Below, one piece after another: positions 11,855 to 27,101 of a DNA stretch of 64,000 bases. This DNA comes from Blastococcus haudaquaticus. Lineage in GTDB: Bacteria > Actinomycetota > Actinomycetes > Mycobacteriales > Geodermatophilaceae. The position numbers and the translations under genes are program-made. A model generated the notes under the pieces. The model saw nothing but the letters and a program-made list of their open reading frames with translations. It was not told where the DNA came from and did not search any database. The stretch lies in the NCBI RefSeq assembly GCF_900230285.1, contig NZ_OCNK01000001.1, positions 558,001 through 622,000 of the forward strand, written 5' to 3'. Positions within the stretch are counted from its first letter, which is position 1. Each line of letters starts with the position of its first letter.

Positions 11855-12811
11855 TTGGACCCCGATGCCGCCCGCGAGCTCAAGGCCCGCATCCTCGAAC
11901 GCCTGCCGTCGGCGGTCGAGGCCAGTGCGCTGCCCGGCGAGCGCGACGCTCCCTGGCCATGGGTGGCCGTCGGGCTGAGCCCGACCGGTGACGGCGCCCG
12001 CGTCGCGGTGCGGTTGCAGCGCGACGGCGACCGCGCCCTGCTGCCCGACCTCGGGCGGGCGGCCGCTGCGCAGCTCGACGTCCGGGTCATCGGCCCGGTC
12101 CGTCCGCTCAGCTCCCCCGGCGCCCTGCAGCGCCGGGTGCGGCCACTGCGCCCCGGGCTGTCGGTAGCCCACGGGTCGGTCTCAGCCGGCACGCTGGGCG
12201 GGTTCGTCCGCACCGCCTCGGGGCTGGCCGTCCTGTCCAACAACCACGTGCTCGCCGCCAGCAACGCCGCGATCGTCGGGGACGCCGTGCTGCAGCCCGG
12301 CCCGGCCGACGGCGGCACCCCGGCCGACCGCGTGGCGACGCTGGCCGGCTTCGAGCCCATGGTGGCGGGACGGGCGAACCTCGTCGACGCCGCGGTGGCG
12401 ACGCTGGACGAGGGCATCGACGCGGATCCGGGCGACGTGCCCGGGGGCCCGCTGGGCGGCACGGTGCCCGACGGCCTCGACGTCGACCCGGACGAGGTGG
12501 TGGAGAAGATCGGCCGGACGACCGGGCACACCAGCGGGCGGATCACTGCGGTCGAGGTGGACGGGGTCGCGGTGCAGTACGACGAGGCCGTGTACCGCTT
12601 CGACGACCAGATCGAGATCGAGGGCGCCGCCGGCGGGTTCAGCGCCGGGGGCGACAGCGGCTCGGTGATCTGGCGCAGCCGGGACCGCGCACCCGTCGCT
12701 CTCCTCTTCGCCGGCAGCGAGACGGGCGGCGCGTCGGGTACCGGTGTCACGTTCGCCAACCCGCTCGCGACGGTCCTCGCGACCCTCGATGCGGAGTGGT
12801 TCGCGGGGTAG
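11855..12811 (+). CDS. S1-like (NAL1-type) serine protease with N-terminal accessory domain
   Basis: This 318-residue predicted protein has a chymotrypsin-like catalytic core: His131 in LSNNHVLAA, Asp178 in LVDAAVA and Ser268 in GGDSGSVIW, in the right order and spacing. The GKIGRTTGHTSGRI-like segment before the serine resembles the NAL1-type peptidase family known from plants and bacteria; that link is from memory. Residues 30-90 form a separate small domain ending VIGPVRPLSSP, matched by the 71-residue gene immediately downstream. No signal peptide is visible, so it is probably cytoplasmic. The start is a TTG at 11855 with GGAGG four bases upstream; no better in-frame start was seen. The substrate is unknown. 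Confidence 0.75.
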   Translation: MDPDAARELKARILERLPSAVEASALPGERDAPWPWVAVGLSPTGDGARVAVRLQRDGDRALLPDLGRAAAAQLDVRVIGPVRPLSSPGALQRRVRPLRPGLSVAHGSVSAGTLGGFVRTASGLAVLSNNHVLAASNAAIVGDAVLQPGPADGGTPADRVATLAGFEPMVAGRANLVDAAVATLDEGIDADPGDVPGGPLGGTVPDGLDVDPDEVVEKIGRTTGHTSGRITAVEVDGVAVQYDEAVYRFDDQIEIEGAAGGFSAGGDSGSVIWRSRDRAPVALLFAGSETGGASGTGVTFANPLATVLATLDAEWFAG

Positions 12812-12882
12812 CAGCAGCGTCCGGGCGACGCACGGTGCCCTGGAAGATGCCCAGGACGCCGTCGGCGGGGCACCATGGGGGC

Positions 12883-13098
12883 ATGACCGACAGGGCCGCC
12901 GCACGTGCCGCGAAGTCGACCCTGGCCGAACGCCTGTCCGGCGAGCCCGGCGTCGTGGGGATCGGCCTGGCCCGTCGCGCGAGCGGCTACGTGCTCAAGG
13001 TGAACCTGGCCGACGCCACCGCAGCGCCCCGCGTGCCCGGGAACGTCGACGGCGTCCGCGTGGTCACCGAGGTCATCGGGGTCGTACGCCCGCTCTGA
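12883..13098 (+). CDS. Small protein matching the N-terminal domain of the upstream protease
   Basis: This 71-residue protein of unknown function lies 71 bases after the protease gene on the same strand. Its second half, GVVGIGLARR, VLKVNLAD and VTEVIGVVRPL, lines up with WVAVGLSPTG, VAVRLQRD and LDVRVIGPVRPL of the protease N-terminal domain. It therefore looks like a free-standing copy of that domain, ending exactly where the protease continues into its catalytic part. The ATG at 12883 has GGGGG upstream. It could act as a protease partner or inhibitor; this is inference. A hairpin repeat follows at 13101. Confidence 0.65.
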   Translation: MTDRAAARAAKSTLAERLSGEPGVVGIGLARRASGYVLKVNLADATAAPRVPGNVDGVRVVTEVIGVVRPL

Positions 13099-13100
13099 CG

Positions 13101-13154
13101 GCCCCGTGCAGGGGCCCGCCGCGAGCTTGCGAGCGGTGGGGGGCACGGGGTCCT
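13101..13154 (+). repeat. Dispersed hairpin repeat, copy 1
   Basis: CCCCGTGC (13102-13109) pairs with GCACGGGG (13143-13150), around an inner arm CCGCCGCGAGC / GCGAGCGGTGG, and the element ends in GGGGTCCTT. It begins just after the stop of the 71-residue gene. It shares its layout and the GTCCTT end with five other copies in this window and probably acts as a terminator. Confidence 0.65.
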
Positions 13155-13173
13155 TCTTCGGTAACCTGCGCGA

Positions 13174-14214
13174 ATGCGCATCGGCATCCAGGCGAGCTAC
13201 AGCGGCGGTTTCCAGGAGACGGCGGCCGAGATCCGCGACCTCGAGTCCGCGGGTCTCGACATCGCGGCGGTGGCGGAGGTCTACACGTTCGACGCGGTGA
13301 GCCAGCTCGGCTACCTCGCCGCCGTGACCGAGCGGGTGGAGCTGCTCAGCGCCATCTTCCCGATCTACAGCCGCACGCCGGCCCTCACCGCCATGACGGC
13401 CGCCGGCTTGGACTTCGTCTCCGGCGGCCGGTTCACCCTCGGCCTCGGTGCCTCCGGGCCGCAGGTCATCGAGGGCTGGCACGGCGTCCCGTACGACGCG
13501 CCCCTGCAGCGCACCCGCGAGGTCGTGGAGATCTGCCGCCAGGTGTGGCGCCGGGAGCGCCTGGACCACCAGGGCAAGAAGTACACGGTGCCCTTGCCGG
13601 CCGATCAGGGCACCGGGCTCGGCAAGCCGCTCAAGCTGATCAACACGCCGGTCCGTGAGCAGATCCCCGTCATGCTGGCCGCCCTGGGCCCGAAGAACGT
13701 CGAGCTGGCCGCCGAGATCGCCGACGCCTGGGAGCCGATCTTCTTCGTGCCGGAGAAGGCGTCGTCGGTCTGGGGCGATGCGCTCGCCGCCGGGAAGGCG
13801 AAGCGCGACCCGGCGCTCGGCGAGCTGCAGGTCATCACAGGGGTGCCCGTGGCGATCGGCGACGACGTCGAGTCGCTCCTGGAGTTCGTCCGCCCGGCCC
13901 TGGCGCTCTACATCGGCGGGATGGGTGCCCGCGGGAAGAACTTCTACAACGACCTCGCCGTGCGCTACGGGTACGAGGCGGAGGCGAAGACCATCCAGGA
14001 CCTCTACCTCGACGGGAAGAAGGACGAGGCCGCGGCCGCGGTCCCGCTCGAGCTGGTCAAGGCGTCGTCGCTGATCGGCCCGGAGTCCTACGTCGCCGAG
14101 CGGATCGCCGCCTTCGGGGAGGCCGGCGTCACCACGCTGATGCTGCAGCCGCTCGACGGCAGCCGCGAGGCTCGCCTGAGGACCGTCGAGACCATGAAGC
14201 GCCTCGCCGGCTGA
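13174..14214 (+). CDS. LLM-class F420-dependent oxidoreductase
   Basis: This 346-residue luciferase-like TIM-barrel protein belongs to the family that uses reduced F420 (some members use FMN) for hydride transfer. It starts MRIGIQASYSGGFQETAAE and shows the family features SGGRFTLGLGASGPQVIEGW and VPVMLAALGPKNVELAAEIADAW (split by a few residues). The substrate cannot be told. The ATG at 13174 has no Shine-Dalgarno, and a TAACCT box ends six bases before it, so the transcript may be leaderless. It stands alone, with a hairpin behind it at 14217-14237. Confidence 0.85.
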   Translation: MRIGIQASYSGGFQETAAEIRDLESAGLDIAAVAEVYTFDAVSQLGYLAAVTERVELLSAIFPIYSRTPALTAMTAAGLDFVSGGRFTLGLGASGPQVIEGWHGVPYDAPLQRTREVVEICRQVWRRERLDHQGKKYTVPLPADQGTGLGKPLKLINTPVREQIPVMLAALGPKNVELAAEIADAWEPIFFVPEKASSVWGDALAAGKAKRDPALGELQVITGVPVAIGDDVESLLEFVRPALALYIGGMGARGKNFYNDLAVRYGYEAEAKTIQDLYLDGKKDEAAAAVPLELVKASSLIGPESYVAERIAAFGEAGVTTLMLQPLDGSREARLRTVETMKRLAG

Positions 14215-14216
14215 CC

Positions 14217-14237
14217 CGGCGGGGCCTCCTCCCGCCG
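14217..14237 (+). terminator. Small hairpin after the F420 oxidoreductase gene
   Basis: CGGCGGG pairs with CCCGCCG across a 7-base loop, starting 3 bases after the stop codon. It is a plausible terminator that insulates the next promoter at 14242. Confidence 0.5.
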
Positions 14238-14241
14238 AGTG

Positions 14242-14281
14242 TTGCCATGCAGGAAACAATCCCCTACTGTTTCCTGCATGG
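14242..14281 (+). promoter_or_regulatory. Promoter with palindromic operator covering -35, -10 and start codon
   Basis: TTGCCA (14242-14247) and TACTGT (14265-14270) are 17 bases apart, and the ATG at 14278 begins 8 bases after the -10 box, so the mRNA is predicted to be leaderless. A perfect 14-base inverted repeat, CCATGCAGGAAACA and its complement, lies at 14245-14258 and 14268-14281 with a 9-base spacer. It covers the promoter and the start codon. This is the expected form of an operator, most simply for the regulator encoded downstream at 14696. Confidence 0.75.
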
Positions 14282-14706
14282 AAACCCCGTCACCGCAGGA
14301 CGCTCGCGCGACCCTCGACCAGCTGTCCGCCGACGAGGACGCCGTCCGCTACCCGCCGCTCCCCCGCTGGTTCTTCGCGGCCCAGGCGGTCCTGACGGCC
14401 TGCCTGTGCCTGGCCCAGCTCCTGCCGCGGTCCGACGCCCGCAACGCGATGTTCGCCCTGGCCGTGGCCGCAGTCGTCCTGGGCGCCAGGTACTGGCTCT
14501 TCCGCGACCAGGTCTCCGGCGTGTGGCCGTCCCTCCGCGACACGCTCCCGTTCCTCGCCGGAATCCTCGGGACCGCCGTCGCCTGCCTGGTGATCGAGGA
14601 GACGACCGGCGCGTGGTGGTGCTGGATCATCGGCGCCGTCGTGGTCGCCGGGATCGTGCTGGGCACCGGCCGTCGCTACCGGAAGACCTACGGCGATGCC
14701 GCCTGA
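14278..14706 (+). CDS. Small integral membrane protein of unknown function
   Basis: This 142-residue protein starts METPSPQDARATLDQLSADE, a soluble N-terminus of about 40 residues. About four hydrophobic helices follow (WFFAAQAVLTACLCLAQLLP, MFALAVAAVVLGARYWLF, LPFLAGILGTAVACLVI and CWIIGAVVVAGIVLG). I do not recognise the family. Its stop overlaps the next gene by 11 bases, so it is made together with the winged-helix regulator. Membrane protein plus small regulator pairs like this are often autoregulated; the operator at 14245-14281 supports that. Confidence 0.75.
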   Translation: METPSPQDARATLDQLSADEDAVRYPPLPRWFFAAQAVLTACLCLAQLLPRSDARNAMFALAVAAVVLGARYWLFRDQVSGVWPSLRDTLPFLAGILGTAVACLVIEETTGAWWCWIIGAVVVAGIVLGTGRRYRKTYGDAA

Positions 14707-15013
14707 GGCCGCACCCGCCGACGTACCGGCGTTCGACGAGGTGATCCACGCGCCGCAGCGGCTGCGGATCTGCGCCGCGCTCAGCGCCGCCCAGAAGGTC
14801 GAGTTCGGCTTCCTGCAGGACCGCCTGGGGCTGTCCAAGTCCGCGCTGAGCAAGCACCTGTCCCACCTGTCCGACGCCGGTTACGTCAGCCAGGACCGGG
14901 CGGTGCGCGACTCCCGCAGCCGGCTGTGGCTGTCCCTCACGCCTGCGGGCACCCGCGCCTACGCAGCGCACGTCCGGGCCCTGCGGCAGATCGTGGGAGA
15001 AGCCGGCAGCTGA
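14696..15013 (+). CDS. Winged-helix transcriptional regulator (HTH_34/MarR-like)
   Basis: This 105-residue DNA-binding protein shows IHAPQRLRICAALSAAQKVEF, then the recognition region DRLGLSKSALSKHLSHLSDAGYV and a wing with DSRSRLWLSLTPAGTRAYAAH. This is the compact winged-helix type that lacks a ligand domain. The start overlaps the membrane protein gene by 11 bases. It is the obvious candidate to bind the palindrome at the promoter of its own operon. A perfect bidirectional terminator follows at 15018. Confidence 0.85.
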   Translation: MPPEAAPADVPAFDEVIHAPQRLRICAALSAAQKVEFGFLQDRLGLSKSALSKHLSHLSDAGYVSQDRAVRDSRSRLWLSLTPAGTRAYAAHVRALRQIVGEAGS

Positions 15014-15017
15014 CGCG

Positions 15018-15059
15018 CGAAAGGGCCCCGCAGGCGTTGTCGCCTGCGGGGCCCTTTCG
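15018..15059. terminator. Bidirectional terminator between the regulator gene and rpoC
   Basis: A perfect 19-bp stem, CGAAAGGGCCCCGCAGGCG (15018-15036) paired with 15041-15059, closes a TTGT loop. The stem carries AAA and TTT at its base, giving a short U-run in either direction. It sits between two convergent genes (stops at 15013 and 15074) and probably serves both. Confidence 0.9.
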
Positions 15060-15073
15060 TCACTTACCGGGGA

Positions 15074-18979
<3,906 letters not shown>

Positions 18980-19073
18980 CGTGATGACCCCTTTCCGGGG
19001 CTAGTTCTTCGCTTCTATGTCAAGTGGTTGGGTGCCGGCCGGCCCCGCATGCTCAGGGCCGGCCGGCAGCCGA

Positions 19074-22556
<3,483 letters not shown>

Positions 22557-22930
22557 GATGCGTCCTTCCAAGGACCTCACGACGTGCGGGCGGGACTGTG
22601 CGGGGTCGTCGTCGGTAATGGCGGAGCTGACCGTCTGGCCGGGCCCGGACCGTTGGCCGACCACGGATGACCGGGACCTGCTCCCGGGCACCCCTGGTGA
22701 CCCGTCTCGGCGGGGAAGCAGTCAGAGGGCAGCGCAACAGGTGACCCTACCCCTGCTCGAGCGCGCTGTCCACGTCGGGGGCGCCGGTGCGACCGGCGCC
22801 ACACCCTGCGGACTGCGGCGTCGTCGAGCGGGACGCGGCGGGCGTTGCGCGCACCATGATGCCAGCCCCGGCGGTGCCACCGGAATGCCACGCCGCACGG
22901 CTGTGGACGGCCCCGTCGCGGGACCGTCCG
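22557..22930. other. 374-base region between the mce operon end and rpoB
   Basis: This non-coding stretch must contain the rpoBC promoter, but I found no confident -35/-10 pair. It holds a hairpin at 22905-22929 directly after the last mce-operon gene, a perfect 9-bp GGCGCCGGT/ACCGGCGCC hairpin at 22780-22800, and a palindrome over the rpoB ribosome binding site at 22562-22575. Confidence 0.55.
22905..22929 (-). terminator. Terminator of the mce operon
   Basis: GGACGGTCCC pairs with GGGGCCGTCC (10 bp, one G-U) around a 5-base loop, beginning one base after the stop of the last mce-operon gene. No T-tract follows. Confidence 0.65.
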
Positions 22931-23788
22931 TCAGCTGGTGGTGAGGAGCGTCAGCTCGCTGATCTTCCAGTCGCCGTCGACCTTGACGACCCGGACCTGG
23001 ACGGTCTGCGTGCAGGACTGCGCGCCCGCGGGCGTCACCAGGCACCCCGACCCCTCCGGAGCCGGCTGCTCCCCGCTGTTCACCGACTGCACGACGTACT
23101 GGCCGAAGACCACCAGCGTCGCGGTGTCCTGCGCGTCGTTGACCTGCTGCAGCCCGACGTCGAGCACCTCGTAGCTCGTCGTCGCCGACACCTGCTCGTA
23201 GGTGTCGATGATCCCGCCCTGGCCGAGATCCTCCTCGTACTGGTCGCGGAGGTCGCCGGTCAGGACGTCGAGCTTGCCCTGGATGCTGCCCTCGGAGTCC
23301 TCGTAGTCGTAGGCGTACAGCGCCCGGACGCCGTCCCGCGTCGCCGCGAAGATCGAGGAGTCGACGTAGCTCGGGTTGAACCGCTGCCACAGGAGCACGC
23401 CGACACCGGCGGCCGCGGCCAGGCACAGCAGGGCCAGCACCAGCGCCAACGCCGAGGAGCGGCGCGCGACCGGAGCCGCCGCGGCCGCCGCGGCAGGCGC
23501 CGTGGACGCCCTCGTGGCCCGGGACGTGCGCGGGCGAGCGGTCGCGGCAGCGTCGGTGGAGCCCGTCGCCTCGTCGCTTCGGGCCGGCCGAGCCGTCGCC
23601 TCGGGACGGGTCGCCTCGGGACGGGTCGCCTCGGGACGGGGGACATCGGGACGGGGGTTGTCCCCGTCCTCGCGCTCGCGGCGGCTACCGGCCACGCGCG
23701 GGCGGGGGCTGGGGGTCGCCCTCCCGCCCGGCCGCGGCCGGGGCGTGGGCCGGGAACGGCCCTCGGGGTTCTCACTCACTCTCGACAC
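22931..23788 (-). CDS. Mce-associated membrane protein (distal of two)
   Basis: This 285-residue protein has a long Arg/Pro/Thr-rich cytoplasmic N-terminus of about 110 residues and one transmembrane helix (ALALVLALLCLAAAAGVGVLL). A C-terminal extracytoplasmic domain follows, beginning YVDSSIFAATRDGVRALYAY and ending VDGDWKISELTLL. This is the usual plan of the Mas/Mam proteins at the end of actinobacterial mce operons, thought to stabilise the importer. The N-terminal tail carries RPEAT three times, from a 15-base tandem repeat at 23595-23639. GTG start at 23788 overlaps the upstream gene by 17 bases; a GTG at 23779 is an alternative. Confidence 0.75.
   Translation of the reverse strand: MSRVSENPEGRSRPTPRPRPGGRATPSPRPRVAGSRREREDGDNPRPDVPRPEATRPEATRPEATARPARSDEATGSTDAAATARPRTSRATRASTAPAAAAAAAPVARRSSALALVLALLCLAAAAGVGVLLWQRFNPSYVDSSIFAATRDGVRALYAYDYEDSEGSIQGKLDVLTGDLRDQYEEDLGQGGIIDTYEQVSATTSYEVLDVGLQQVNDAQDTATLVVFGQYVVQSVNSGEQPAPEGSGCLVTPAGAQSCTQTVQVRVVKVDGDWKISELTLLTTS
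23595..23639 (-). repeat. Three perfect 15-base tandem repeats inside the Mce-associated gene
   Basis: GTCGCCTCGGGACGG on the plus strand occurs three times in a row, coding for RPEAT repeats in the disordered tail of the Mce-associated protein. A degenerate further half unit follows. It is a likely length-variable site. Confidence 0.8.
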
Positions 23789-24509
23789 CGGTTCCCTTGA
23801 TGCCGGACAGCAGCCAGCGGTCGTCGGACTTCTCCAGCTCGACCTCGATGCGGTAGCGCACCACCTGGGCCTGCTCGCTGGCGTTGCTCTGCTGGGTCGA
23901 CTCGATGACCAGCCACACCGTGGCGGACGCGTCCTCGGCCCTGGTCACCCCACCGCCGACCACCTCGGTGTTGACGACGGCCTCCGCGGCCGTGATCTGG
24001 TCGCGTCGGCCGTCCAGCTCGGCGACGCCCTCCTCGCGCAGGTCCCCCGTGGCCACCCGTCGCATCTGCTCGATGTCGTCGTCGAGGGTCAGGTAGTCGA
24101 ACGAGGTGAAGTCGACGACGCCGGAGCGGGCGGCCTGCAGGGCCTCCACGTAGTCCCCGGTCCGGACGGCGGACGCCTCGGGCCGGGTCAGCCACAGGTA
24201 GCCCAGCCCGCCGCACAGCAGGAGCAGCACCACCAGCAGCGTCGGGACGAGCGGGACGGACAGCCGGCCGCCGGTGCGCGCAGCACCGTCGCCGTCGTCC
24301 CCGCTCCCCCGGCGGCCCCGGCGCCGACCGGTGGATGCCTCGGCGGCCTCCGTGCCCGCGGCGGCACCGTCTCCGGTCCCGTCCGTCCCCGGCGTGGTCG
24401 GCTCCGCGCCGTCCACGGACGACCGGGCGGCCTCCTGCGGGTCGCCGCTCTCCCCGGGACCGGCGGAGGTCACGACCTCGTCCTCCCGTGGGCGCGCTTC
24501 ACTCGTCAC
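23772..24509 (-). CDS. Mce-associated membrane protein (proximal of two)
   Basis: This 245-residue protein has an acidic Gly/Ser/Thr-rich N-terminus of about 80 residues and a single membrane helix (VPLVPTLLVVLLLLCGGLGYL). An outer domain of about 140 residues with alternating hydrophobic strands (SATVWLVIESTQQSN, YRIEVELEKSDDRWLLSGI) completes it, as in its neighbour. The NTF2-like fold assigned to this family is from memory. Start GTG at 24509 with GGAG nine bases upstream. It lies between mceF and the second Mce-associated gene. Confidence 0.75.
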   Translation of the reverse strand: MTSEARPREDEVVTSAGPGESGDPQEAARSSVDGAEPTTPGTDGTGDGAAAGTEAAEASTGRRRGRRGSGDDGDGAARTGGRLSVPLVPTLLVVLLLLCGGLGYLWLTRPEASAVRTGDYVEALQAARSGVVDFTSFDYLTLDDDIEQMRRVATGDLREEGVAELDGRRDQITAAEAVVNTEVVGGGVTRAEDASATVWLVIESTQQSNASEQAQVVRYRIEVELEKSDDRWLLSGIKGTGVESE

Positions 24510-24561
24510 GCGCGCGATTCTCCCTGTTCTGTGGTGGTGCCGGTCCGCGGCGTGCCGCGGT

Positions 24562-25839
24562 TCACCCGGCGGTGGTGAAGGCGAAGGGGTTCGCCGACAG
24601 GAGCTGGCCCAGCACGTCCGGGACCACGCCCGACAGCGGCGGCACCTGGCCGGTGGTGGAGCCCTGCGGTCCGCTGGAGCGGGTCCCACCGGTCCGGCCG
24701 ATGTTCTGCTCGCCCCGGATGTTCGACCCGTTCTCGTCGTAGCCGTCACCCGGGTTCGGGTCGACGCCGTTGATGACCCGGCAGGACACCGCGTCGACGT
24801 CGGCGTTCGCCACGGCCCCCTCGCTCGGCAGCGAGGTGGTCGGGACGTACCCCGTGGTGCAGCTGTGCGGGTCGCCGGCGTTGAGCACGAAGCCGAAGTG
24901 CGACCGCATCTGCCCGTCGGGGTCGCGTCGCACGACGGTGAAGTTGCCCGAGACGACGTCCGGATAGGTCACGAGCAGCTGCTCGACGTTGTTCAGGCGC
25001 GGGATCGTGACGTCGTTGAGGATGTCGATGTTGCGGATCAGGGATCCCAGCCCCGGTCCCGCGTCCCGCACCAGCTGCTCGAGCTGCGCGCCGGCGTCGG
25101 GGGCGTTGACCACGAGCCCCCGCAGGTCGGGGTCGATCTCGACCAGGGTGTCGGTGAAGGTGCGCAGCTCCGAGGCCCACTGCTCGATGGCCGAGCGACT
25201 GGCCACCTGGGTCTCGAGCACGGTGCGCCCGTCGGTGATCAGCTGCAGCGTCTGCGGCAGGGACTGCTCGGCCCGGGCCAGCAGCACGTCACCGTTGTCG
25301 ATGAGCCGGCCGAGGTCGTCCCCCGCGCCGGCGAAGGCCGTGCCGAGCTCGTCGACGACGGTGCGGAGGTTCTCCTGGTCGATGGAGCCCACCAGCTCGT
25401 CCAGGTTGAGGAGCAGCTGCTCGACCGGCACCGGGATGCCGGTCCGCTGGGCCGGGATGACCGAGCCGTCCTCCAGGTAGGGCCCCTCGTCGGTGTCCGG
25501 GCGCAGATCGACGTACTGCTCGCCGACGGCGCTCCGGGTCGCGACGAACGCCGACGTGCCGGCGGGGATGGGGTCGGTGTCCGGGTCGATCGTCAGGGAC
25601 ACGCGGACGCCGTCGTCGACGAGCTCCATGTCGGTGACCCGGCCGACGGCGACGCCGCGGTAGGTGACCTCCGCGTTGACGAAGATGCCGCCGGAGTCGC
25701 GGAAGTCGGCGGCCACCTCGTAGCCGTTGCCGAGCACCACGCGGTCCAGGCCGACGTAGTTGAACCCGAGGTAGGCCATGCCCACGACCGCGAGTGCGGC
25801 GAAGGCCGCCAGCTTGAGCTTGGTCTTGCGCGTGATCAC
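24562..25839 (-). CDS. mceF: Mce family protein, MceF position
   Basis: This 425-residue protein has an N-terminal membrane anchor (LAAFAALAVVGMAYLGF), then an MCE domain starting GYEVAADFRDSGGIFVNAEV near residue 38. A long helical stretch follows, and a Gly/Ser/Pro-rich C-terminus. MCE proteins form a tube that carries lipids across the periplasm-like space to the YrbE permease. The GTG at 25839 overlaps the mceE stop in a GTGA quartet. It is the sixth and last mce gene. Confidence 0.88.
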   Translation of the reverse strand: MITRKTKLKLAAFAALAVVGMAYLGFNYVGLDRVVLGNGYEVAADFRDSGGIFVNAEVTYRGVAVGRVTDMELVDDGVRVSLTIDPDTDPIPAGTSAFVATRSAVGEQYVDLRPDTDEGPYLEDGSVIPAQRTGIPVPVEQLLLNLDELVGSIDQENLRTVVDELGTAFAGAGDDLGRLIDNGDVLLARAEQSLPQTLQLITDGRTVLETQVASRSAIEQWASELRTFTDTLVEIDPDLRGLVVNAPDAGAQLEQLVRDAGPGLGSLIRNIDILNDVTIPRLNNVEQLLVTYPDVVSGNFTVVRRDPDGQMRSHFGFVLNAGDPHSCTTGYVPTTSLPSEGAVANADVDAVSCRVINGVDPNPGDGYDENGSNIRGEQNIGRTGGTRSSGPQGSTTGQVPPLSGVVPDVLGQLLSANPFAFTTAG

Positions 25840-27101
25840 TGGGTCACTCCCGGGATGGACGGGAGGCCGAGCCGGCCGGTGGCCTCCTCGGCCCCAGGCA
25901 CCTGCCCGACGACGTCGGGGAGGGTCGGGAGGGACAGCGCCGACTGCTGCTGCGGGCTCGCCGCCTGGCCACCGCCCTGGGTGCCGCCCTGGTTGCCGGG
26001 CGCGGTGCCCGGCTGCCCGCACTGGGTACCGACCAGGTCCTGGGGCTGGATCTTCAGCGCCCCCGTCGTCTGATCGATCACGTAGCGGCAGAGCAGCTCC
26101 GACAGGTCGAAGTTCAGCTCTGCGGTCATGTTGGTGAACAGGCCGTAGCCACCGGTCTGGGCCTCGCGGTAGTTGAGGGCGGAGAGCGAGCTGTCCGGGA
26201 AGGGATAGGTGAGCAGCAGCTCGAGGGAGCCGGCGAGGTTCGGACCCGCGGCGGCCAGCTGGCTGAGCACCGGCTGGAGGAGCTGCAGGTCCGCGATGGT
26301 GTTCTCCGCGGACTGGTTGATGACCCGCGTGCCGACGTCGCCCAGCCGGGCCAGGCTCTCCAGCATCGAGACCAGGAGATCGCGCTGCTGGTTGATGACG
26401 TCGAGGCCGGGCCCGATCGTGTCCAACGCCGTCCTGATCGTGGCGGTGCGGGCGGCCAGCGTCTCGGCCAGCCGGTTCGCGCTGTCCAGCGCCCGGCTGA
26501 TCTCGGCCTTCTGCTCGTCCAGTCCCCCGATGAAGGTGTCGAGCTGGTCGAGCGTGTTCTTGAGCTCGCTCTCCCGGCCCTCCATGGCCTCCCCGAGCTC
26601 ACGGCTGATCGTCTGGAGCTGCGCGAGACCGCCGCCGTTGAGCACGAGGGACACCGCGCCGAGAAGCTCCTCGACCTCCACGTTGCGGTTGGTCCGGTCC
26701 AGGGGGATGACCGGCTGGTCCCGGAGGTCGCCCTGGGGCTCGGCGTTGCCCGGCGGCGCCAGCTCGACGTACTTCTCACCGAGGAGGGAGGACTGCTGGA
26801 TCGCGGCGACGGAGTTGGCGGGCAGGTCGACGTCGCCGTTGACGAGGATGGTGACCCGCGCGGTCCAGTCGTCGTCGAGCTCGATCTTCTCGACCCGTCC
26901 GACCGGGACGTCGGCGACCCGGACGGCGGACTGCTGGACGAGGTCGAGCACGTCGAGGAACTCGACCTCGACCTCGTACGGGTCGTCGCCCACGTCGGCT
27001 CCACCGGGCAGGCTGAACGAGTACGCCCCCCGGAACCCGCACCCGCTGAGCAGCACCAGGCCGAGGCCCAGCGCGGCCACCTTCCGTGCAGTACGCATCA
27101 T
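25836..27101 (-). CDS. mceE: Mce family lipoprotein, MceE position
   Basis: This 421-residue protein begins MMRTARKVAALGLGLVLLSG followed by Cys, a clear lipobox (LLSGC). It is therefore a membrane-anchored lipoprotein, as MceE (LprK-type) is in mycobacterial operons. The MCE domain follows with VEFLDVLDLVQQSAVRVADV and SLLGEKYVELAPPG; the helical region and a Gln/Gly/Ser-rich tail complete it. ATG at 27101 overlaps the mceD stop (ATGA); a second ATG one codon later is possible. Confidence 0.9.
   Translation of the reverse strand: MMRTARKVAALGLGLVLLSGCGFRGAYSFSLPGGADVGDDPYEVEVEFLDVLDLVQQSAVRVADVPVGRVEKIELDDDWTARVTILVNGDVDLPANSVAAIQQSSLLGEKYVELAPPGNAEPQGDLRDQPVIPLDRTNRNVEVEELLGAVSLVLNGGGLAQLQTISRELGEAMEGRESELKNTLDQLDTFIGGLDEQKAEISRALDSANRLAETLAARTATIRTALDTIGPGLDVINQQRDLLVSMLESLARLGDVGTRVINQSAENTIADLQLLQPVLSQLAAAGPNLAGSLELLLTYPFPDSSLSALNYREAQTGGYGLFTNMTAELNFDLSELLCRYVIDQTTGALKIQPQDLVGTQCGQPGTAPGNQGGTQGGGQAASPQQQSALSLPTLPDVVGQVPGAEEATGRLGLPSIPGVTQ

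Noticed and set aside
23595-23639. RPEAT tandem repeat in the Mce-associated protein as a functional motif
   Set aside because: It lies in a disordered Arg/Pro-rich tail and is a perfect 15-base DNA repeat, best explained by recent slippage.
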